Assembly (NCBI GenBank): GCA_025936825.1
Contig: JAICSO010000027.1
Coordinates: forward strand, 1 to 52,255
From: Terriglobales bacterium
GTDB taxonomy: Bacteria; Acidobacteriota; Terriglobia; Terriglobales; Acidobacteriaceae
Direction: 5' to 3'
Length of the DNA stretch: 52,255 nt
Of the stretch, positions 26,318 to 35,600 are shown piece by piece (the first letter of the stretch is position 1; every line of letters starts with the position of its first letter). The translations under genes were made by a program, and so were the position numbers. The notes below the pieces were generated by a model. That model saw only the letters and a list, made by a program, of their open reading frames with translations. It had not been told where the DNA came from and searched no databases.

Positions 26318-28147
26318 ATGGGTACCCTGGAATCCGCAGTCCTCGAGCGCCGAGAGATCTCCACATCCGCTACTCCCCGATCCACTCCCTACGATGCCAC
26401 GCGTCTGCAGAACTGGCAGATATCGCAACTGGCGGAAGAACACATGCCAACTCCCTACCAGTGGGCAGACCGCCTGGGACTCGATCGTGACGAGATCATT
26501 CCCATGGGCCGGCTATGCAAGCTCGATTTCCTGAACATCATGGAGCGTCTGAAGAACCGCCCTGACGGCAAGTACATCGAGGTCACCGCCATCACGCCGA
26601 CACCGCTCGGTGAAGGCAAGAGCACGACTTCTCTCGGGCTGATCGAAGGCCTCGGAAAGCGCGGAAAAAACGTCGGTGGATGCCTGCGCCAGCCCTCCGG
26701 CGGTCCGACCATGAACATCAAGGGCACGGCAGCAGGCGGCGGCAACGCGTTGCTCATCCCCATGACCGAGTTCTCCATGGGCCTGACCGGCGACATGAAT
26801 GACCTGATGAACGCGCACAACCTCGCGATGACCGCGCTTACTGCTCGCATGGAACACGAGCGCAACTATGACGACGCTACGCTGGAGCGCCTCACCCACA
26901 TGCGCCGTCTCGACATCGACTCTACCGGCGTGGAAATGGGCTGGGTGCTCGATTTATGCGCGCAGTCCTTGCGCAACATCATCGTCGGAATTGGGACCAG
27001 CAAAGATGGCTACATGATGCAATCAAGATTCGGCATCGCGCCGAGTTCCGAACTGATGGCCATTCTTTCAATCGTGCGTGACCTGGCGGATTTGCGAAAA
27101 CGGCTGGCGGAAATCACGGTTGCTTATGACAGGAGAGGCAAGGCCATCACCACTGGCGATTTGGAAGTTGCCGGCGCGATGGCCGCCTGGATGCGCAACA
27201 CCATCAACCCGACTCTGTGCTGCACGGCCGAGTATCAGCCCTGCATGGTTCACGCCGGACCGTTTGCCAACATCGCTGTTGGTCAGTCTTCGATCATTGC
27301 CGACCGCCTCGGCCTGAAGATGTTTGATTACCACGTCACCGAAAGCGGTTTCGCGGCGGATATCGGCTTCGAAAAATTCTGGAATGTGAAATGTCGGTAC
27401 AGCGGTCTGAAGCCGAATGTTTCTGTGCTGACCACAACCGTGCGCGCTCTCAAAATGCACGGTGGAGGACCTAAAGTCGCACTCGGCTTGGCATTGCCGG
27501 AAGATTACACAAAAGAAAACGTCGCCCTGGTTGAAAAAGGTCTCGCGAACTTGTTGCATCACATCGCCGTGATTCGAAAGTCAGGTATCAATCCGGTGGT
27601 CTGCATCAACAGATTCCACACAGATACGAATGAAGAGATTGCCATCATCAGTCAGGCCGCCGAGAAGGCCGGCGCGCGATGCGCTGCTTCCGACCACTGG
27701 GCCCGAGGTGGCGAAGGCGCGCAGGACCTTGCCGACGCGGTGATCGACGCGTGTAAAGAAGAGATCAACTTCCGATATCTTTATCCACTCGAAATGAAGT
27801 TGCGCGATCGCGTCGAGACGATTGCGAAGGAAGTTTACGGCGCTGACGGCGTCGCGTGGACGCCCGAAGCGATGGCAAAGTGTAAGGCGTTCGAGTCCGA
27901 TCCGAAGTTTGATGACTACGCAACCATGATGGTCAAAACGCATTTAAGCCTCAGCCATGATCCGGCGCTGAAAGGCGTGCCTAAGGGCTGGGTGCTGCCG
28001 ATTCGTGATGTGCTGGTCTACTCTGGCGCGAAATTCCTTTGTCCCATGGCTGGGACCATCAGCCTGATGCCGGGAACATCGTCCAACCCCGGCTTCCGCA
28101 AAGTTGACATCGACGTGAACACAGGCAAAGTGAGCGGCCTGTTCTGA
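26318..28147 (+). CDS. fhs: Formate-tetrahydrofolate ligase
   Basis: The 609-residue enzyme makes 10-formyl-THF from formate, THF and ATP. The P-loop [12 protein letters not shown] lies at about residues 94-105; other hallmarks are [52 protein letters not shown] and [15 protein letters not shown]. It is some 50 residues longer than the common 557-residue form, partly an N-terminal extension with little conservation. It acts in one-carbon metabolism; nothing else of a Wood-Ljungdahl set is nearby. A cyclic-nucleotide-binding protein gene follows after 14 bases, suggesting co-transcription. The gap of 258 bases before it shows no gene. Confidence 0.95.
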   Translation: MGTLESAVLERREISTSATPRSTPYDATRLQNWQISQLAEEHMPTPYQWADRLGLDRDEIIPMGRLCKLDFLNIMERLKNRPDGKYIEVTAITPTPLGEGKSTTSLGLIEGLGKRGKNVGGCLRQPSGGPTMNIKGTAAGGGNALLIPMTEFSMGLTGDMNDLMNAHNLAMTALTARMEHERNYDDATLERLTHMRRLDIDSTGVEMGWVLDLCAQSLRNIIVGIGTSKDGYMMQSRFGIAPSSELMAILSIVRDLADLRKRLAEITVAYDRRGKAITTGDLEVAGAMAAWMRNTINPTLCCTAEYQPCMVHAGPFANIAVGQSSIIADRLGLKMFDYHVTESGFAADIGFEKFWNVKCRYSGLKPNVSVLTTTVRALKMHGGGPKVALGLALPEDYTKENVALVEKGLANLLHHIAVIRKSGINPVVCINRFHTDTNEEIAIISQAAEKAGARCAASDHWARGGEGAQDLADAVIDACKEEINFRYLYPLEMKLRDRVETIAKEVYGADGVAWTPEAMAKCKAFESDPKFDDYATMMVKTHLSLSHDPALKGVPKGWVLPIRDVLVYSGAKFLCPMAGTISLMPGTSSNPGFRKVDIDVNTGKVSGLF

Positions 28148-28161
28148 GCGAGGTACGAACC

Positions 28162-28620
28162 ATGAGGATTGCGAACAAGGCGAGCCTGTTTTCAGCGCTG
28201 AGCGAGCCCACGCTGCGGCAGATTGAAGCCCTCGGCGAATCGAAGTCCTACCTGCCGGGTACGTTCATTTTTCACGAGGGCGATCCCGCCAACCACTTAT
28301 ATGTTTTGCAGGATGGCCGCGTCCGCCTGCGGGTAGGCGAAGAAGGACAGGTCGCGTACATGCTCGGTGCCCCCGGCGAAATCTTTGGCTGGGCAAGCAT
28401 GGCAAACCTGGCGGAATACACGCTGTCCGCGCAGTGCGTTTTGCCGGTCCGCACAGTCCGCTTCGAGCGCTGCGCTTTGCTGCGGATTCTCGAAGCTGAT
28501 CCTCCGAGCGGCTTGCTCTTCTATCGACGCCTCAGCGAACTCATCGGCCAGCGGCTGATCAATTCTTATAAAGCTACCGTGTCCGTTCATGGAGAAAAGA
28601 GTTCGCTGTCTTACGGCTAA
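28162..28620 (+). CDS. Cyclic nucleotide-binding domain protein without DNA-binding domain
   Basis: The 152-residue protein is a single cNMP-binding (Crp/Fnr sensor) beta barrel: LFSALSEPTLRQIEALGESK, then YLPGTFIFHEGDPANHLYVL, DGRVRLRV and GAPGEIFGWASMAN, followed by a helix, LFYRRLSELIGQRLINSYKA. Unlike a Crp regulator it ends where the helix-turn-helix should start, so it probably does not bind DNA itself. The phosphate-binding cassette (PGEIFGWAS) lacks the arginine and serine pair of classical cAMP binders in obvious form. It follows fhs by 14 bases and may be co-expressed. It could act as a sensor or a partner of another protein; this is not known. Confidence 0.85.
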   Translation: MRIANKASLFSALSEPTLRQIEALGESKSYLPGTFIFHEGDPANHLYVLQDGRVRLRVGEEGQVAYMLGAPGEIFGWASMANLAEYTLSAQCVLPVRTVRFERCALLRILEADPPSGLLFYRRLSELIGQRLINSYKATVSVHGEKSSLSYG

Positions 28621-28698
28621 GGTGTGCCAGCACGCCGCAAAGGTACGATTGCTACGCTGAATTTCGCGAATCTTGCATCTCAGGATTAGAGAGGAACT

Positions 28699-29076
28699 GT
28701 GACTATCACCCGGCTGTCCATTTTTGCCTTCGTCTTAGTTGGAGCGTCGCTCCTTCTCAGCTGTGGTGGCGCCAATTGCTCGTTCTCTTCTCTCAGCGTA
28801 TCGCCACCGTCCGCAGCAGTCTCTGTTGGCAGTTCGCAGCAATTCACGGCATTTGGGGGCGGGCTGAGCAACGGCTGTGCAGCAGCCGCTTCGAATCTTA
28901 ACGTTAGCTGGACAGTGTCGGACTCCACCAATGTCAGCGTTACGAACACCAATGGCACCGCGAGCATGAAGTGCCTTGGTGCGACTCAAGGCTCAGTAAC
29001 GGTCACGGCCCCTCTTCCTTCCAGCGCCAATAATGGCCAGTCCTTGAATGCAACTGGTAGCCTAACTTGCAACTGA
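28699..29076 (+). CDS. Small lipoprotein with an Ig-like domain
   Basis: The 125-residue product starts at GTG preceded by GAGAGGAA and has a lipoprotein signal (LSIFAFVLVGASLLLSCGG, lipobox LLSC). The rest reads as a single bacterial Ig-like (BIG2-type) sandwich: SSLSVSPPSAAVSVGSSQQF, then VSWTVSDSTNVSVTNTNGTA and GSVTVTA near the end. Such proteins are anchored to the envelope and are common in Acidobacteria; binding partners are unknown. Four cysteines besides the lipid-bearing one may form disulfides. It is likely a free-standing gene. The family is reasonably clear, the role is not. Confidence 0.75.
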   Translation: MTITRLSIFAFVLVGASLLLSCGGANCSFSSLSVSPPSAAVSVGSSQQFTAFGGGLSNGCAAAASNLNVSWTVSDSTNVSVTNTNGTASMKCLGATQGSVTVTAPLPSSANNGQSLNATGSLTCN

Positions 29077-29113
29077 ATGATGTCGAGAGATACTGCGATA
29101 GAAACGGAGTTAA

Positions 29114-30430
29114 CTAGGCCATTACCGGCACTTCAAACCCATCCGGCAGGAAGCCGGCGCGGGTCATCGCGACCTCGACTTCTGGGTTGCGCATGAAAGT
29201 GTCCCACACGTACTGAGAACGGGCGTTCTCAGCCATCAGCATGCTGATGCCTACATCAATTCCCAAAACATCTTTGCTCGCCCACCCGGTGATCGGATTG
29301 AAGGCGTCGACGAAGCCATACTTCCGCCAGGTTTGCTTCCCGTAGCGGCTGCGCAGAGTGCGTAGAACGGTCAGTGACTCGTTGAGCAGAAACGGTAACG
29401 ATCCTGCCGAGGCCGCCGGAACCACGCTGCCATCGATTGGCCCCAGCAGCGGAGGCCCTCCCCAGGCCACGTATCCGCGACTGGAGTCCGAAGCCGTAAT
29501 CCCCCAGATGTCTTCCGAGTAGCTTGGGAAGTGATGGCTCAGCGACGTGCAGAACTCGCGGTGTGCCTGGCAGGCAACAATCGAGTTCTGGAAGTAGTTG
29601 GCGTAGTCGTCGTGCTTATCCCGGAAGTCGAACCATGCGTGCGAAAACTGGTGCACGAATAGAGGTGCGGGACTGGAAATGTACTGGTGTCCCGCGTAGA
29701 CCATCTTCGGCCGCCGCACCGCATGCCAGCTCTCGGCCGGAATCGGATGCGTCGGCGATCCCATCGCCAGCAGGTACAGCATCATCGACTCGCAGTACGA
29801 ATCCCAGCGGAACTTGGTGAAGCCCTCCTCAGGCGTCCACGATCCGGCAAACGTCTGTCCCCCATTCATGGCCCAGTTCCAATCAACACGGTGGTAAAGC
29901 GTGGTAGCGTCGCGCTGGATCTCGGCATTGGAGAATTGCTCGCGGCAGGTGAGTGCGCCGCAGAGCAGGATGGCCGTATCGATCGGTGACACTTCGGACT
30001 GGCGGAACCGCTTGCCGGTCGAGTGCTCCATAAAGTGATAGAAGAGCCCGTTTTCCGTCGGAGTCTGATTGGCGAGGAAGTGCAGCGTCTGCCGAACTCG
30101 CGCCTGAATTTCGCCACGCGGGCGGAAGCGACGCTCGTGTCCGATGCAAAGTGCGGTCAATCCGAATCCCGTGGCTGCGATGCTGGCTTTTGTTCTCGGG
30201 CCGCCGCCGTCAGCATTGGCGCGATCGCGAATCAACCCTGTATGCGGATCAGCTTCGTTCCAATAGAAGTCGAAGGCGGCGCGCTCGAGTTCATCGAGCA
30301 GCGCTTCGTCAGCGGGCGAGACTCGAGGAGTCGGAGGCGCGAGATCGGCGGCCAGCAGTCTCTTGGCAAACGGGAGAGCCGCGGCCCCGGTCATACCCAC
30401 GCGAAGGAAATGACGACGGGAAAAACTCAT
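29114..30430 (-). CDS. Secreted PF10091 (glucoamylase-like, GH144-related) hydrolase
   Basis: The likely start at 30430 gives 438 residues with a Tat signal (MSFSRRHFLRVGMTGAAALP). The rest is an alpha/alpha-barrel protein of the PF10091 glycoamylase family: AAFDFYWNEADPHTGLIRDR, IAATGFGLTALCIG, WDSYCESMMLYLLAMGSP, FVHQFSHAWFDFRD, YSEDIWGITASDSSRGYVAW and the closing DVGISMLMAEN. Characterised GH144 members of this family cut beta-1,2-glucan. The gene is divergent from an ABC exporter and a GT84-type glucan synthase, which also contains a PF10091-type domain, so beta-1,2-glucan is a sensible substrate guess. Substrate specificity is inferred only from family and context. Confidence 0.85.
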   Translation of the reverse strand: MSFSRRHFLRVGMTGAAALPFAKRLLAADLAPPTPRVSPADEALLDELERAAFDFYWNEADPHTGLIRDRANADGGGPRTKASIAATGFGLTALCIGHERRFRPRGEIQARVRQTLHFLANQTPTENGLFYHFMEHSTGKRFRQSEVSPIDTAILLCGALTCREQFSNAEIQRDATTLYHRVDWNWAMNGGQTFAGSWTPEEGFTKFRWDSYCESMMLYLLAMGSPTHPIPAESWHAVRRPKMVYAGHQYISSPAPLFVHQFSHAWFDFRDKHDDYANYFQNSIVACQAHREFCTSLSHHFPSYSEDIWGITASDSSRGYVAWGGPPLLGPIDGSVVPAASAGSLPFLLNESLTVLRTLRSRYGKQTWRKYGFVDAFNPITGWASKDVLGIDVGISMLMAENARSQYVWDTFMRNPEVEVAMTRAGFLPDGFEVPVMA

Positions 30431-30840
30431 TGCTTCAGCTTCAGTATTATGTGCAGAGCTGCTGGCCAGAGACAATCCTGAATTCGCGAGGTAAGTTCCT
30501 TTCTGCGCGAGGTCAGGAAATTTTTGCTCGAATCAGCGCTCAGCCGCGAAAAACTTGCCTTCGCGCATGTTCGTCCCAGGTGCGTCTAGAGTCAAAGCAT
30601 TCCCAACTTCAGGAATAACCGGAGTAATTAGGGCCCTCGCCTTAGCCGCGAAGTGTGCCCTTCCGGAGGTGCGCCGACTATAATGACCAGCAGCCCGACG
30701 GTGGTTGTGTAGCTACTAAGTGCAGAGCGATCAAACCTTTACTGCGGTTTTCGGCATCTCTGGTTGGAACCACGGCGGCGAAACGAATGGCCCGTTCTGC
30801 GGGAATGTAAGTAGAAGCAACCGGCACCAGGCTCGGCCCA
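30431..30840. other. Divergent promoter region of the glucan locus
   Basis: About 410 bases separate the PF10091 hydrolase (minus) from the ABC exporter gene (plus). A TATAAT box lies at about 30679-30684 on the plus strand, but no good -35 box was assigned at the right distance. No ORF with support and no RNA structure was recognised. Confidence 0.35.
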
Positions 30841-32661
30841 ATGTCACACAGCGAAACCTTCTGGAGCAGTTGGCAGGAGCGCCTCACCGCGCTAAAGAAC
30901 GTCCCGCCAATCCTGAAGATTGTCTGGCGCTCCGGCCCTGGCGTGGTGGCATTTGGCATCGTGGCGCGAATCGTCGCCGCCCTTCTGCCCATCGCGATCG
31001 GCTACATTCCCAAGCTGATCATCGACATCCTCGACCAAGCAATCAAGACGCACGGTCCCATCGGCCCCCGGCTCTGGTGGCTTGTGGGAGCAGAGTTTGG
31101 TCTGGCAATTCTCAATGGCATTGTCCTGAGGACGATCGACTACTCCGACGCTCTGCTGGCCAACAAGTACACGCGCCACGTCAGCATTCAGGTGATGAAG
31201 CACGCGTCGGAGCTCGACCTTACAGCCTACGAAGATCCTGTTTACTACGACCGGCTGGAGCGCGCGCGTGTGCAGGCAACGGACCGCCTGGTCATGATCC
31301 AGTCCATCGGCCGGCTCGAGTTGCAGATCATCACCGCAATCGGCTGGACGGTCGCCGTGATGCTGTACTCGCCGTGGCTGATGCTGGTTCTGGTTGCCAC
31401 CGTGCTGCCCGCATTCCTCGGCGAAACGCACTTTGCGTTTCTCGGCTACGCTAAGAATTTCCGCCAGACCCCGATTAAGCGCCAACTGGATTATCTGCGC
31501 CAGGCGGGAGCCACCAAGGAGGCGGCCAAGGAACTCAAGCTTTTCAATCTCAGCGACTTCTTCACCAGCCGTTTCGCTAAGCTGTCCGACATTGTTTATG
31601 AGCAGGACGTTGAGCTGGCGCGCACGCGCCTGAGCATAGGATCAGTTCTGTCTGTTATCAGCACCGGTGGCTACTACGGTGCTTACGCTTATGTCATCTG
31701 GAAGACGCTCGCCGGCAAATGGGGCATCGGTACCTTTTATTTCTTGACCGCCGCCATCCTGAACGCGAGCAGCAATATTCAGCAGGTGCTCTCGACCCTT
31801 TCTGGAATCGCCGATCAGGCGCTATTCCTGACCGATTTGCTGGCATTCTTTGAGATGAAGCCAACGATCCAGTCGAAGCCGAATGGCTTGCGTGCGCCAC
31901 GGCCCATCCGGCAGGGATTCGAATTCCGCAACGTTTCTTTTGTTTATCCCGGCACCGAGCGGAGGGTTTTGAATGGATTGAATTTCCATCTCCGTCCCGG
32001 AGAGCGCGTCGCGCTGATCGGCGAGAACGGCCAGGGCAAAACCACGATCGTCAAACTGATCACGCGTCTTTACGATCCCACCGAAGGGCAGGTTGTGCTC
32101 GATGGAGTCGATCTTCGTGAGTACGACCTCGAGGACTTGTACCGGGAGATCGGTGTCATCTTCCAGGATTTCATGCGCTACGAGATGACAGCGCGAGAGA
32201 ACATCGCGGTGGGCAAAATCGATGAGATCGAGAACAAACCTTTGCTCGAACAGGCCGCCCACAAAAGTCTCGCCGACGAAGTAGTCGCCAAACTTGGCGC
32301 TAGGTACGAGCAGATGCTGGGCCGTCGCTTCGAAGGCGGTGTCGATCTCTCCGGCGGCGAGTGGCAAAAGATCGCACTGGCTCGTGCTTACCTGCGCGAT
32401 GCTCAACTATTGGTCTTGGACGAACCCACAGCTGCTCTCGACGCACGAAGCGAGTACCAGGTGTTCCAGCGTTTCGCGGAACTTACCGCGGGCAAGATGG
32501 CGCTCTTTATTTCCCACAGATTTTCAACGGTGCGCATGGCTGACCGCATCGTAGTACTTGAGAACGGAAACATCGCCGAAGAAGGCACGCACGAGAAACT
32601 CACGCGCATGGGCGGACGTTATGCCGAGCTGTTCGAACTGCAAGCTGCAAGCTATCGCTGA
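30841..32661 (+). CDS. ABC exporter, fused permease and ATPase
   Basis: The 606-residue half-transporter has six predicted membrane segments in the N-terminal half (for example VVAFGIVARIVAALLPIAIG and LMLVLVATVLPAFLG) and a nucleotide-binding domain after about residue 355. Walker A is GENGQGKTT at 394-402, the signature is LSGGE at 503-507 and Walker B ends in Asp527-Glu528. It works as a dimer in the inner membrane, exporting lipids, peptides or glucans. The gene is six bases upstream of a cyclic-glucan-synthase-like gene, the same pairing as ndvA/chvA with ndvB/chvB, so export of the glucan into the periplasm is the favoured role. The family is firm, the substrate inferred. Confidence 0.88.
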   Translation: MSHSETFWSSWQERLTALKNVPPILKIVWRSGPGVVAFGIVARIVAALLPIAIGYIPKLIIDILDQAIKTHGPIGPRLWWLVGAEFGLAILNGIVLRTIDYSDALLANKYTRHVSIQVMKHASELDLTAYEDPVYYDRLERARVQATDRLVMIQSIGRLELQIITAIGWTVAVMLYSPWLMLVLVATVLPAFLGETHFAFLGYAKNFRQTPIKRQLDYLRQAGATKEAAKELKLFNLSDFFTSRFAKLSDIVYEQDVELARTRLSIGSVLSVISTGGYYGAYAYVIWKTLAGKWGIGTFYFLTAAILNASSNIQQVLSTLSGIADQALFLTDLLAFFEMKPTIQSKPNGLRAPRPIRQGFEFRNVSFVYPGTERRVLNGLNFHLRPGERVALIGENGQGKTTIVKLITRLYDPTEGQVVLDGVDLREYDLEDLYREIGVIFQDFMRYEMTARENIAVGKIDEIENKPLLEQAAHKSLADEVVAKLGARYEQMLGRRFEGGVDLSGGEWQKIALARAYLRDAQLLVLDEPTAALDARSEYQVFQRFAELTAGKMALFISHRFSTVRMADRIVVLENGNIAEEGTHEKLTRMGGRYAELFELQAASYR

Positions 32662-32667
32662 TTCCTG

Positions 32668-35600
32668 ATGCCAGAGAACACCCATATCGAGATGCTCGAA
32701 GCCGTCGCGGAGCACGCGCCGCAAGGCCCGACGCCCGCGCCGCCCGATCCGGAGCAATTGCAGCAAGGCGCCGAGGAACTCTCGCGGTTGCTGGCCTGGA
32801 ACCCCGGGGTCCACAACTCGAGTTTCTTCAACGCGCGTTGGCGCGCCATGCATGCAGCGCTGAAACCCGCACTGGACAAAGCCGGCCGAATTCCTCGTAC
32901 TAAAGACGACGCCGACGATCTCCGCTGGTTGCGGGACAACATGGCGATGTTGTGGGCTGAGGTTTGGAACACTCGCAACGCGTTCAAGCTGCTCAAGAAT
33001 CTGCCCCATGTGCGCACGCCGAATGGTCTGACGATTCCACGCTGCGCGGCGGTTGCCGAGGCCTACCTCCATGCCGTCCAGTTCAACTTCAGCGAAAAAA
33101 CATTTTCGGAATACTTGACAGCCTTTCAGCAGCACACGGTCTTAAAGTTCCGTGAACTCTGGGCGGTCATTCCATCGATGGAACTCGTGCTTCTCGAGCA
33201 AGTCGCGGTTCGCGCGCGGAAGTTCCTGGACAACTCAGCGCCATCCTCAGTAGGCATCTGCGTTCGCAGCCTGCGCGAGATCAACGAACTGCAGTGGAAG
33301 GATGTTCTTGATCCGCAGATTGCCTTCGACACTACCCTTCGCCAGGACCCCGCAGGCGCGTACGGCCACATGGATTACGACAGCCGTAGCCTCTATCGCG
33401 AGCGCGTCGTCAAACTTGCCGAGCGTTCCGACTCCACCGAAATGGAGGTCGCATTCGAGGCGGTAGCGCTTGCGCGCCGTGCTGCCGAGCGCAGCTATGA
33501 AGATCCTCGTGTAGCTTGCCGGCAGTCACACGTTGGCTACTATTTGATGGCCGAAGGTCTGCCGGAATTGCAGAACCGTATCCGCTTCCGCCCTTCTCTG
33601 ATCCAGCGTGTGCGTGCGTTTTTGAAGGGCCATCCCGACGAGTTTTATCTACCGGGCATCGAGGTCCTGACGTTCGGAATTATGTCGGCGATTGTGCTGA
33701 TCCTTACCAGCACCTACACGCCGCCGCTCCTCATCCTGCTCTCCATGATTGTTCTGCTGCTGCCGAGTTCACAGAGCGCGGTGCAGTTGATGAATTATCT
33801 GACGACCACCCTTCTCCGCCCCGAGATTCTGCCGAAGCTGGACTTCTCGAAAGGAATTCCGGAAGACTGCACCACCCTGGTTGCCGTTCCCGCATTGCTG
33901 CTGAACGAAAAGCAAGTGCGCCGCCTGGTTGAGGACCTTGAGGTTCGTTTCCTTGCCAATCACGATCCCAATCTCCACTTCGCGTTGTTAACGGACTTGC
34001 CCGATTCGCCGGTCCCCGCGCATGAAGACGATCCCCTCGTAAGCTTCTGCGCGACCCTGATCGCCGATCTCAACGAGAAGTACTCAGAGAAGCAGAGTAG
34101 TTCATTCCTGATGCTGCATCGCCACCGCGTGTACAACCCGCGCGAACAGGTATGGATGGGCTGGGAGCGGAAGCGCGGCAAGCTGATGGACCTGAGCAAA
34201 TTCCTGTTTAGCGAGTACGACAGTTTCCCGTTCAAAGCGGGCGATGTCTCCAAGCTGGCGAAGGTTCGCTATGTAATCACGCTGGATGCTGACACGGAGC
34301 TTCCGCGCGGTACGGCGCACAAGCTGGTAGGTACGCTCGCGCACCCGCTGAATCAGGCGATTGTCGATCCGGAGAAGAACGTCGTGGTCGCCGGTTATGG
34401 AATTCTCCAGCCTCGTGTGCGCATCAGTGTTCAAAGCGCCTCTCGTTCGCGCCTCGCTAACATTTACTCAGGCCAGACCGGCTTTGATATCTACACCCGC
34501 GCCGTATCGGACGTTTACCAGGACCTGTACGGGGAAGGAATCTTTGCCGGTAAGGGGATTTTCGAAGCGCGAACCGTGCACCGTGTGCTCGACCGCCGCT
34601 TCCCCCAGAACGCGCTGCTCAGCCACGACTTGATCGAAGGCGCGTATGCCCGCGTGGGATTAGTTACCGATGTGGAAGTAGTCGAGGACTACCCATCCCA
34701 TTACAGTGCGTATAACCGCCGCAAGCACCGCTGGTTGCGCGGAGACTGGCAGATCACCAGTTGGTTGTTTACCCGGGTGCCGGATGAGAGTGGCCGGTCG
34801 GTCCCCAATCCCATTGCACTGGTGTCGCAATGGAAAATCTTCGACAACCTGCGACGCAGCCTTGTCGAGCCAGCCACCTTGATCCTGTTCGTGTTTAGCT
34901 GGCTCATTCTGCCGGGATCGCCGATCAAATGGACCATTGCTGCGGCGGCAATTCTCTTCGTCCCCGTGTGGTTCGAGTTTCTATTCACACTGGTTCGTGC
35001 GGCATTTGAAAAGAAACTCACAGTCGCGCGTGAAGCGGTTGCTGGGCTGGTGGTGTCGAACTTCAGCGTCTTGCTCAGCTTGACGTTCCTGCTGCACCAA
35101 ACGTTAGTCTCCCTCGATGCCGTGGTCCGCACCTTGATTCGCCGATGGTTTACGCGGCAGCGCTTACTCGAATGGGAAACCGCAGCAGAAGCGGAGGCTG
35201 GACGGAGCAAGCGCACTCCGGTCGATATTTATCTCAATTGGATGCCGCTGATCTCGTTGCTTCTGGGCGTCCTCGTCTTCTTCGACCGGCGTAGTGGATT
35301 CGACGCGGCTCTTCCTATTCTGATTTTATGGGCATGCAGCAAGGCAGTTTCGGTCTGGCTGAATCATCCGCCGCAACTTTCGCGGACCGAAGCTTCCGAC
35401 AAAGATCGGCTTTTCCTGCGCCGCGCCGCACTGCGCACCTGGCGCTACTTCGCCGAATTCAGCACCGAAGAACATAACTGGCTGATTCCGGACAATCTGC
35501 AGGAAGATCCATATCGTGTGGCTGCGCGCGTCTCACCTACGAATGTCGGCCTGCTGTTGAATACGCGGCAGGTGGCATGCGAATTCGGATATCTGTCTGC

